Source of the DNA: CAZOKZ01 sp964580585
GTDB lineage: Bacteria; Sumerlaeota; Sumerlaeia; SLMS01; JAHLLQ01
Direction: 5' to 3'
DNA length: 32,866 bases
Assembly (NCBI GenBank): GCA_964580585.1
Contig: CAZOKZ010000051.1
Span: forward strand, 1-32,866
Position 1 is the stretch's first letter. Every line of letters starts with the position of its first letter. Positions 24,845-31,173 of the stretch are shown here, piece after piece. The translations under genes were made by a program, and so were the position numbers. Under the pieces are notes generated by a model. It saw only the letters and a list, made by a program, of their open reading frames with translations, ran no database searches and had not been told where the DNA came from.

Positions 24845-25726
24845 TTATTCGCCAAGCAAGGTTCGCCAGTACGCGTCTGCTTTCGCGACAGCTTCCGATT
24901 CGTTTTGCTCGTTCCAGATTTTCAACGCATCGATGGTATCGTCTTTTTTGTAGAGAAAAAGACGGTGATCGACGATCTTGAAGTTTTGCGGATCGATGGG
25001 GAATTTTTGCTCCACCATCATCCCGGTGGCGCACCATCCGCCGTAGGCTGGTTCGTATTTTGACGGATTTTTGCGGAACTCATCGGCCTCGGCGGCACTG
25101 GTGAAATAGTAAGTCGCACCGTGATATTCCGCCGAATGTGCTGGATTGCCTTTCGCGGCTTTGCCTTGTTTGAAATAGGCAACCGGGCTGTAGCCTTGAA
25201 GACCGATCTTTTCGCCGTCCAGGTTATAATGTCCCAACGCTCCTTCGCCGCTCATATTTTCCCAGTTCGTGTTTGCGGCCCGCGTCAGTTGTTTTTCGTT
25301 TTCCTGATTCCACAGATCGTAGGTGTTTACCTCTTCGTTGTTCAGGAAAAGGAACGTGCGGCCTCCGACGACCTTGAATGTCTTGGGATTGACGGGAAAT
25401 TTCAGATTTTTTGCCACACCATAGGCGCAGTATCCGCCAAACGCTGGCAGGTACTTTTGCGGGTTCTCTTGAAAGGCTTTGCGTTGGTCCATCGATGTGA
25501 AGAGGTAGGTTTGTCCATCGTATTCAAAGGAATAATTTGGACTTCCTTTTTCCGCGCGATGATTGTCCAGGTAAGAAACGACGCTGTAACCGTCCAGCAC
25601 GATGTTTTCCTGCATGACTGCTGATTTCGTCGCGCTGTGCGTGGACTCTGCAAGTGCAGGATTCGGTGTCGCGATAGGCAACAGGCCCAAGGCCAGAAGA
25701 GTGGTAACGATTATTTTGCGATTCAT
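24845..25726 (-). CDS. Exported tandem YHS-domain protein
   Basis: A 293-residue protein with a signal peptide (cleavage near NPALAES, about residue 27), so it acts in the periplasm or outside. Two homologous YHS repeats follow. Each has a GYSxVxYF-type strand (about 46 and 178), a YxFxS...F..NP.KY.P.(F/Y)GG(Y/W)CA.G core (Cys near 99 and 225) and an F...P..FK(V/I)V...LFL ending with a WN.EN motif. YHS domains are found beside copper and heavy-metal proteins and are thought to bind metals or metal complexes. The original frame extends to 25810, but ATG 25726 is fixed by AGGAG 7 bases upstream and by the signal peptide. It is 31 bases downstream of the AhpD-like gene and ends at a terminator. 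Confidence 0.9.
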   Translation of the reverse strand: MNRKIIVTTLLALGLLPIATPNPALAESTHSATKSAVMQENIVLDGYSVVSYLDNHRAEKGSPNYSFEYDGQTYLFTSMDQRKAFQENPQKYLPAFGGYCAYGVAKNLKFPVNPKTFKVVGGRTFLFLNNEEVNTYDLWNQENEKQLTRAANTNWENMSGEGALGHYNLDGEKIGLQGYSPVAYFKQGKAAKGNPAHSAEYHGATYYFTSAAEADEFRKNPSKYEPAYGGWCATGMMVEQKFPIDPQNFKIVDHRLFLYKKDDTIDALKIWNEQNESEAVAKADAYWRTLLGE

Positions 25727-25757
25727 GAAATATCTCCTATTGGAAGTGCTCGATTGA

Positions 25758-26300
25758 TTAAGCTTCAAGTGGTTCGATGGCGGGGAAATCGATCGGGGTT
25801 CCCGCCACATTGTTGAAGGTGTTCGTGAAAACGTTTAGCGCCACATTGGCGATGATCTCGGTGATTTCGCGTTCATCCAAACCTGCGCCGATGGCGTCGT
25901 CGTAATCGGCCTGGCTGATTTTGCCGCGCGTCAATGTCGCCGTTTTGGCCAGTTCCACCACGGCGCGGTGTTTGGGATTTTTTGCGGTGCCACGGCGGGC
26001 GTTCAGAATGTCGTCTGGTGTCAAACCCACCATTTTGCCCAATGTGGAATGCGCGGCTGCACAATATTCGCAGCCGTTGGTTTCAGCCACGGCCAGCGAA
26101 ATGAGTTCGCGCGACTTGGCGTCGAGCGTCCGGCTCAACGTACCGCTCAATTGCAGGTAGGCTTCAAGAGCGACGGGTGAAACCGCCAGTGTGCTCATCA
26201 GGTTCGGTACAAAACCGACCTTGGCCTTTACGTCATCCAGCAATTCCTTGGTTTTGCCGGTGGCTGTTTCAGGGTTTACTGCCTGGATTCTGGTCATCAT
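25758..26300 (-). CDS. Carboxymuconolactone decarboxylase/AhpD-like alkylhydroperoxidase family protein
   Basis: A 180-residue cytoplasmic protein of the CMD/AhpD family. The catalytic signature is intact: E-TNG-C-EY-C-AAA-H (about 73-84), the ExxxCxxCxxxH proton-relay and redox site of AhpD-like peroxidases. The flanking helices (VGFVPNLMSTLAVSPVALEAYLQLSG, then LDAKSRELISLAVAE) also match the family. It could reduce peroxides through its CxxC pair or serve another thiol reaction. ATG 26300 or 26297 is the start; the AGAGG site favours 26297 slightly. A sigma-54-type promoter lies 66-81 bases upstream, and the divergent gene encodes a sigma-54 activator, so induction on a signal is expected. 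Confidence 0.92.
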   Translation of the reverse strand: MMTRIQAVNPETATGKTKELLDDVKAKVGFVPNLMSTLAVSPVALEAYLQLSGTLSRTLDAKSRELISLAVAETNGCEYCAAAHSTLGKMVGLTPDDILNARRGTAKNPKHRAVVELAKTATLTRGKISQADYDDAIGAGLDEREITEIIANVALNVFTNTFNNVAGTPIDFPAIEPLEA

Positions 26301-26365
26301 CTGCCTCTTTCTTATTTCGTTTATTGAATCTGTCCTTCCTGTAAGGGAATGGACGGGGAGCATAG

Positions 26366-26381
26366 TGCGCGAGGCGTGCCA
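26366..26381 (-). promoter_or_regulatory. Sigma-54 (-24/-12) promoter for the AhpD-like/YHS operon
   Basis: On the minus strand, 26381-26375 reads TGGCACG, a perfect -24 element. Four bases later GCGCA (26370-26366) keeps the invariant GC and final A of the -12 element TTGCA. Spacing is exactly canonical. The predicted start is near 26355, giving a 55-base leader. The neighbouring gene encodes a sigma-54 activator, which supports the call. Confidence 0.78.
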
Positions 26382-26445
26382 GATTGGATATTTCTCGTTT
26401 TGTATTGATAATATTGATCTTATGCTTCAAAACTTGGTTTTTGTC

Positions 26446-26508
26446 ACAACGCAACGCGTTTATTATTGCGTTATTTTGCGTTTCTTTAGTTGATTTGCGT
26501 TGCGTTGT
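26446..26508. promoter_or_regulatory. Cluster of five TTGCGTT sites: candidate enhancer (UAS) for the sigma-54 activator
   Basis: TTGCGTT occurs at 26466-26472, 26476-26482, 26495-26501 and 26500-26506, and inverted at 26448-26454. A perfect 12-bp inverted repeat links the two ends (26446-26457 and 26497-26508). The array lies about 93-151 bases upstream of the predicted sigma-54 start, the usual place for activator binding. It also covers the activator gene's own upstream region, which suggests autoregulation. Confidence 0.7.
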
Positions 26509-26535
26509 CCGGGGAAATGCGTTGGCTTCTTGCCT

Positions 26536-28128
26536 ATGGATATTGCTTCGCTCCTCACCATTAGTCTCGCCATGACCCAGGAACGTTCCGCCGCGAGCGT
26601 TATGCAGGCCATCGTCGAGGGATTGAACACCAAGGCCGATTTTGCTCTGGCGCGTATCTGGGTGAAAGGCCCCGGCGATTTGTGCGAAAAATGCAGTCTG
26701 GTTGCCGAGTGCGCCGATCAAAGCGGTTGCCTTCATCTGGTTGCCAGTCACGGCGTTTCCAACACCCAACCCGAAGGCAGTTGGGATTCACTTTCCGGGC
26801 GCTATCGTCGGGTGCCGTTTGGGGCGCGTGCCATTGGGCATATCGTGCAAACGGGCGAACCGATCTTGATCGAAGACATGGCCAGCGATACCCGCTGGAA
26901 TGTGGACATCGATTGGGTGCACGCCGAAGGCATCCGCAGCTTTGCCGGTTATCCCCTGGTTTTTCGCGGCGAAGTGCTTGGCGTGATTGGTATTTTCTGT
27001 CGATTGGGAATGAACGAAAGTGCGTTCCATGTGCTTGGCGTTTTTGCGCATCAGGCCGCCATTGCGATCGCCAACGCGCGAGCGTTCGAGGAGATCGAGC
27101 GTCTGAAGCAGCGTCTCGAAGAAGAAAATGAATTCCTGCGCGCCGAAATGCTCGATGTTCCAACCGATGGCGACATCGTTGGCGCCAGCGATGTGTTGGC
27201 GCGATTGATGGAGCAAATCCGGTTGGTTGCTCCAACGGAGGCCACCGTTCTCGTTCAAGGGGAATCGGGGACGGGCAAGGAATTGATCGCCAAGGCGTTA
27301 CATCGTGCCAGTCGTCGAGCCGATCGTCCGTTGGTTAAAGTCAATTGCGCGGCGATTCCTCGGGATTTGTTCGAGAGCGAATTTTTCGGGCACGTTAAAG
27401 GGGCGTTTACCGGAGCAATTCGCGATCGAATCGGACGGTTTCAGTTGGCGGACCGCGGAACGTTGTTTCTCGACGAGGTGGGCGAGATCCCACTGGATTT
27501 GCAAAGTAAGTTATTGCGGGTGCTTCAGGAAGGCGAATTCGAACGCATCGGCGAAGGGAGCACTCGCCGGGTCAATGTGCGGGTGATTGCTGCAACCAAC
27601 CGCGATTTGCTTGCTGAAGTACGCGCAGGTCGGTTTCGCGAGGACCTTTATTATCGGCTTGGTGTGTTTCCTGTTGAGGTGCCGCCGTTGCGCGAGCGCC
27701 GCGAGGATATCCCGATCCTGGTTGCGCATTTTGCCCAATCGTCCGCCGAACGGCTCGGGTTGCCGGTACCGAAGTTTCCAAAAAAAGACATCGTCGCGAT
27801 GGTGTGTTATTCGTGGCCCGGCAACGTGCGCGAGTTGGCGCATTTTATCGAACGCGCCGTGATCGTGGCTCGGGGAGGTCGAGCGCCTTTGGCGGAAATG
27901 CTCGGACCTGTTTCGTTTGAAAAACTGGAATCGACTTCGTCTCCGGTGCCGGTTCCCAAGGCCGGATTTTCACGCCGAGGGACGCGGCGCGCGGAACAAA
28001 TTGAAACCATTCGCCGTGCGCTCGATCAATCGCGGGGAAGGATTTATGGATCGGGTGGCGCCGCGGAAATTCTCGGCATGAAACCAACAACGCTGACATC
28101 GCGAATCAAACGGTGGGGGATCGAGTGA
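26536..28128 (+). CDS. Sigma-54-dependent transcriptional activator (GAF, AAA+, Fis-type HTH)
   Basis: A 530-residue enhancer-binding protein that remodels sigma-54 RNA polymerase using ATP. The N-terminal GAF sensor (about 15-185) holds a Cys cluster C50-x2-C53-x5-C59-x5-C65 before LHLVASHG. A short coiled linker (IERLKQRLEEENEFLRAEM) follows. The AAA+ domain shows Walker A GESGTGKE (about 242-249), the sigma-54 contact loop GAFTGA (about 289-294), Walker B TLFLDEVGEIP, and the arginine finger in FREDLYYRLGVFPVEVPPLRER. The C-terminal helix-turn-helix is AAEILGMKPTTLTSRIKRWGIE. ATG 26536 is chosen over TTG 26500, which falls inside the repeat array; neither has a strong ribosome site. It is divergent from the AhpD-like/YHS operon, its likely target. 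Confidence 0.93.
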   Translation: MDIASLLTISLAMTQERSAASVMQAIVEGLNTKADFALARIWVKGPGDLCEKCSLVAECADQSGCLHLVASHGVSNTQPEGSWDSLSGRYRRVPFGARAIGHIVQTGEPILIEDMASDTRWNVDIDWVHAEGIRSFAGYPLVFRGEVLGVIGIFCRLGMNESAFHVLGVFAHQAAIAIANARAFEEIERLKQRLEEENEFLRAEMLDVPTDGDIVGASDVLARLMEQIRLVAPTEATVLVQGESGTGKELIAKALHRASRRADRPLVKVNCAAIPRDLFESEFFGHVKGAFTGAIRDRIGRFQLADRGTLFLDEVGEIPLDLQSKLLRVLQEGEFERIGEGSTRRVNVRVIAATNRDLLAEVRAGRFREDLYYRLGVFPVEVPPLRERREDIPILVAHFAQSSAERLGLPVPKFPKKDIVAMVCYSWPGNVRELAHFIERAVIVARGGRAPLAEMLGPVSFEKLESTSSPVPVPKAGFSRRGTRRAEQIETIRRALDQSRGRIYGSGGAAEILGMKPTTLTSRIKRWGIE

Positions 28129-28728
28129 TTATTTTGGCGTGCAAATTGCCATCTGGGTGCGTTGCCCCAGATTGGTGACGCGGTGATCGATAACGTTGAA
28201 GTGAGACGATAGATAGTGGACGAACTCTTTAAACGTCCATTCGCGTATGTGGGCTCGGTTTTTCGGTGGGCCGTAATAACGCCATTGCCAAGGTTTGTAC
28301 AGCAACCCGCGATCGGGTGTGGAAAGCACCAGATACTGAAACGAAATGCCTTGGATGAAATTCAGCAACTCGTCTGGATCGACCAAGTGCTCGATTACGT
28401 CGGAGCACACGACAACATCTGTGACGATGTCGGGTTTATTGGAAAAATCCGAAACCGCCCAGCGCTTGTCAGGGTATTTGGCCTGTAATTTTTCGACGTT
28501 CACGGGCAATTCCAACCCGAGTGTGTCGTAGTCGCCCAAGTACGTGACCAGTTTGTAGCCTGACCCGCATCCGATATCGACGACCGAACGCAGACCGTGC
28601 TTTTTCATCAGCCCCAGCGCGTGCAGATAAACTTCCAACTGCCATTCGTCTTCAAACGGCGAGTCATCGAAATGGTGGTAGTTCTTCCAGCCTCGATACA
28701 GAGGGTTGATGCAGTAGCGGTTGGGCAT
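28129..28728 (-). CDS. Class I SAM-dependent methyltransferase
   Basis: A 199-residue methyltransferase. The SAM-binding motif I is VVDIGCGSGYK (about 49-59), followed by the acidic LGLELP strand (about 71-76), DVVVCSDVIEHLVDPDELL (about 104-122), and LVLSTPDRG (about 133-141) in place of motif post-III. The N-terminal YRGWKNYHHFDDSPFEDEWQLEVY resembles methyltransferases found in glycan or secondary-metabolite clusters, but the substrate is unknown. ATG 28728 has AAAGGA about 9 bases upstream. Its stop codon directly abuts the stop of the convergent sigma-54 activator, with no spacer. Confidence 0.87.
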   Translation of the reverse strand: MPNRYCINPLYRGWKNYHHFDDSPFEDEWQLEVYLHALGLMKKHGLRSVVDIGCGSGYKLVTYLGDYDTLGLELPVNVEKLQAKYPDKRWAVSDFSNKPDIVTDVVVCSDVIEHLVDPDELLNFIQGISFQYLVLSTPDRGLLYKPWQWRYYGPPKNRAHIREWTFKEFVHYLSSHFNVIDHRVTNLGQRTQMAICTPK

Positions 28729-28829
28729 GGGAGGGTTTCCTTTGGTTGAGAAAACAACAACTCATGATTCCATCGGATGGACATTTGCCCGCGTGGGAAA
28801 GGAAAATAGATGTCGATAGGGGAAAATGC

Positions 28830-28907
28830 TGGTAGTCCCAAGGGGATTCGAACCCCTGTTTCCGCCGTGAGAGGGCGGCGTCCTGGACCGGGCTAGACGA
28901 TGAGACC
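28830..28907 (-). tRNA. tRNA-Glu (CTC)
   Basis: A 78-base cloverleaf read on the minus strand: acceptor GGTCTCA pairing with TGGGACT (one G-U at each of two positions), D stem GTCT/GGAC with an 11-base loop, anticodon stem CCGCC/GGCGG with loop CT-CTC-AC, T arm AGGGG-TTCGAAT-CCCCT, discriminator A and encoded CCA. The anticodon CTC reads GAG. It closely resembles bacterial tRNA-Glu in the anticodon and T arms. It is 9 bases downstream of tRNA-Gln in the same transcript. Confidence 0.95.
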
Positions 28908-28916
28908 ATAAAAATT

Positions 28917-28992
28917 TGGCTGGGGAGGAAGGATTCGAACCCTCGACATCCTGAACCAGAATCAGACGTGCTACCAGCTGCACCACTCCCCA
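28917..28992 (-). tRNA. tRNA-Gln (CTG)
   Basis: A 76-base cloverleaf on the minus strand: acceptor TGGGGAG/CTCCCCA, with the U1-A72 pair typical of tRNA-Gln; D stem GTGC/GCAC; anticodon stem TCTGA/TCAGG with loop TT-CTG-GT; T arm GAGGG-TTCGAAT-CCTTC; discriminator G and encoded CCA. The anticodon CTG reads CAG. It is the first gene of a two-tRNA transcript. Confidence 0.95.
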
Positions 28993-29031
28993 GCAGACGC
29001 CGCCGAGAGCGGCTCTCGACAGCGGGGAAAC

Positions 29032-29062
29032 CTTATAGCTCAGCGATCCGGGCGCTCGTCAA
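29032..29062 (-). promoter_or_regulatory. Candidate sigma-70 promoter of the tRNA pair
   Basis: On the minus strand TTGACG (29062-29057) and TATAAG (29037-29032) are good hexamers, separated by a rather long 19-base spacer. They would start transcription about 32 bases before tRNA-Gln. A small CGAGAG/CTCTCG hairpin lies in the leader. Confidence 0.5.
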
Positions 29063-29129
29063 GACGGAAATCGTGCGAGAATCGACGATTTCGTTTCGAC
29101 GTGGTTCGTTGCGCCCAGGCCGCTGGTTC

Positions 29130-29648
29130 TTATTTCGTTGGGGCGGGTAAACGCGGGTCGGGATCGTTGATGATCGACTGCGTTTGTTTTTCGCGGAACG
29201 CGAGCAAGGCTTCACGAACGGCGGGGGATTTTCTGGCGATGATCGCGGCGGCAAACAGTCCGGCGTTGGCCGCGCCCGATGATCCGATGGCTAGTGTTCC
29301 CACCGGAATGCCTTTAGGCATTTGGACGATGGAAAGCAGCGAATCCATGCCCTTAAGGGCTTTGGATTCAATCGGCACGCCAAGCACGGGCAGGATGGTT
29401 TTGGCTGCGGTGACGCCCGCCAGGTGGGCAGCGCCGCCTGCTCCGGCGATGATGACTTCCAATCCGCGTTCTTCAGCCGAACTGGTGTACTCCATCAGCA
29501 AATCCGGTGCGCGGTGGGCCGAGATGACACGGACTTCATACGCGATCCCTAACTGATCCAGAATTTCCGAGGCTTTGGACATCGTGTCCCAATCGTTACG
29601 CGATCCCATGATGATGCCGACCAAGGGAGTGCTGGGGGGTGAACTCAT
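29130..29648 (-). CDS. purE: N5-carboxyaminoimidazole ribonucleotide mutase (class I PurE)
   Basis: Converts N5-CAIR to CAIR in purine synthesis. The 172 residues carry the class I signature: GIIMGSRNDWDTM (about 11-23), VRVISAHRAPDLL (about 39-51, with the active-site His), IAGAGGAAHLAGVTAA (about 67-82), LPVLGVPIESKALKGMDSLLSIVQMPKGIPV and the IGSSGAANAGLFAAAI ending. The start is ATG 29648 with CAGGAG 7 bases upstream. No purK follows in the window; the tRNA pair lies downstream, separated by about 70 bases that include a promoter. Confidence 0.96.
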   Translation of the reverse strand: MSSPPSTPLVGIIMGSRNDWDTMSKASEILDQLGIAYEVRVISAHRAPDLLMEYTSSAEERGLEVIIAGAGGAAHLAGVTAAKTILPVLGVPIESKALKGMDSLLSIVQMPKGIPVGTLAIGSSGAANAGLFAAAIIARKSPAVREALLAFREKQTQSIINDPDPRLPAPTK

Positions 29649-29968
29649 GGAAGGGCTCCTGAGGAGAAATTTGGTGGGCAGAAGATGGGAGGGGGGCGGT
29701 GAGGGCTCAAGGAAAACCGTACAGATTTAACACCTGGACGTTGGGTTGCCAGGTCGATTCATTTGATATTTCCGTGTTTGAGACAACGACACAGAGGAGG
29801 GGGAGGATTTGGGTTTGCATAATATTCCGCCGTTCCCCTTGCAAAATCGCCTGCATATCCCGGAAAATGAAACTGAACAATTCGGGCGGGAACAAAGTTT
29901 GCCCGGACATGGTCTAAGGGCTCGGATGGTTGTAAAATTGAAAACTCCCCCAAATTGAGGAGCCGATC
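29649..29968. other. Intergenic region between divergent purE and the exported-protein gene
   Basis: These 320 bases should contain promoters for both neighbours. A TAAAAT box at 29933-29938 lacks a good -35 partner. Short frames of 64-72 codons exist on both strands, but none has a ribosome site or recognisable composition, so I call no gene here. Confidence 0.45.
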
Positions 29969-30772
29969 ATGTTTACGAAAAAATCAACTCAAGCCGCCGT
30001 GGCGGGTATTTTGTGCGCGGGCATTTTGATGATGGGCAGCACGGCGCACGCCGATCGCTGGTACCACAGCAAGGGCGCTTGGGCGACATACGGATTTCTG
30101 GCGGGCGCGTTGCTGACCGATTGGTCGCACCATGATGCGTGCTATCCGGCACCCGCTCCGCGACCGCGCGTTTATCGACCTTACCGGGCCGAGCCCGTGT
30201 ATTATCCGGCTCATCGGGTAAGCGACGATAGCTACTATCGATACAAACAAACGACGGTCTTTCCGTTCTATAACAAGGTGGATGTGGAAGTGATACCAGC
30301 ATTGCCGCCGCTTCCCGAAGGCCGTGGTCAGACGGTGTCGTTGGCCGACCGCGAACGCAATACCGTGAAGGAATATCACTATTATTACGCTCCCGAACCG
30401 CAGGGTAATGCACCGGCAGTGGAAGAAAAACCGGCAGAATCCTCCAGCACTCAACCTGCCGACCCGGAAAAGGTTCGCGATACGACCCGGCGTGTCGATG
30501 AACGCGTCACGGTGATGCAGGTGAGCAATCGCGCGGGCTATTGCTGGCAACCAGCGCCGGAAACGGCGGCCAAACCTGCCGCTTCGAATAGCGATCGCGC
30601 CGTTCCACGATTGACACCTCGCGGGGACGAAAAGCCGTTACCGCGTTCCGATCGTCCGACAGTGGAAACAAAAAATTCGGAAAATTCCACGCAGACATTG
30701 ACTGCCGAGCAACAGCAACAGCTTGATTATGGACACGATATTCTGGCGATGCCGGTGACGAGAACTTACTGA
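29969..30772 (+). CDS. Exported hypothetical protein, Tyr/Pro-rich
   Basis: A 267-residue protein with a signal peptide ending near STAHADRW (about residue 29), start ATG 29969, and a strong GAGGAG site 6 bases upstream. A short GAWATYGFLAGALLTDW segment (about 36-52) could be a weak membrane-associated helix. The middle is Tyr/Arg/Pro-rich (APAPRPRVYRPYRAEPVYYP), and the C-terminal third is low-complexity and hydrophilic. I recognise no domain. It is probably periplasmic or surface-exposed and largely unstructured. The next gene starts 4 bases after its stop, implying an operon. Confidence 0.75.
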   Translation: MFTKKSTQAAVAGILCAGILMMGSTAHADRWYHSKGAWATYGFLAGALLTDWSHHDACYPAPAPRPRVYRPYRAEPVYYPAHRVSDDSYYRYKQTTVFPFYNKVDVEVIPALPPLPEGRGQTVSLADRERNTVKEYHYYYAPEPQGNAPAVEEKPAESSSTQPADPEKVRDTTRRVDERVTVMQVSNRAGYCWQPAPETAAKPAASNSDRAVPRLTPRGDEKPLPRSDRPTVETKNSENSTQTLTAEQQQQLDYGHDILAMPVTRTY

Positions 30773-30775
30773 CCG

Positions 30776-31135
30776 ATGAACCCTCGAATTCCCGATGTCT
30801 CGCGATCCGACGTGGAACGCATCATTCGGAGAGATTATCCGGAGACGCAAGTCGAGGGGATCGTCGAAATGTTGAATCGCCTGTCCTTTGGAAGCATTCC
30901 GCTTAACGTCCATCGCATTCGGTTGGCGGTGTTGAAGCTGGCAAACGGCAATCGCGAGGAAATACGGCGGTATATTCAGGTCGCGTTGACTGATTTTCGC
31001 GATGTACTTACCTTGGCCGAGCACCCCAATTATTCGCAGGACGTCATTCCGGGCGTTCGGTTGCCCCAGAAACGGTTGGAGCAAATTTGCGAACAAGACT
31101 GGCAGCAGTATCAAGATTGGCTGAAACGCGAATGA
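30776..31135 (+). CDS. Hypothetical helical protein, 119 residues
   Basis: A small soluble protein predicted to be mostly alpha-helical: DVERIIRRDYPETQVEGIVEMLNRL, RIRLAVLKLANGNREEIRRYIQVAL and RLEQICEQDWQQYQDWLKRE. It has no signal peptide, no membrane segment and no recognised family. It starts 4 bases after the exported-protein stop and ends at a strong terminator, so it is the last gene of a two-gene unit. Composition and context make it a real gene. Confidence 0.75.
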   Translation: MNPRIPDVSRSDVERIIRRDYPETQVEGIVEMLNRLSFGSIPLNVHRIRLAVLKLANGNREEIRRYIQVALTDFRDVLTLAEHPNYSQDVIPGVRLPQKRLEQICEQDWQQYQDWLKRE

Positions 31136-31169
31136 AAATTCCCCGGAGCGTCATTTCTCCGGGGAATTT
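31136..31169. terminator. Bidirectional hairpin terminator (13-bp perfect stem)
   Basis: Positions 31136-31148 pair perfectly with 31157-31169 around an 8-base loop, between convergent genes ending at 31135 and 31174. A-rich and T-rich ends of the stem suit both directions. Confidence 0.88.
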
Positions 31170-31173
31170 GAAT

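Noticed and set aside
29707..29910. 67-codon minus-strand frame between purE and the exported-protein gene
   Set aside because: The amino-acid mix is plausible, but there is no ribosome site or terminator and no recognised family.
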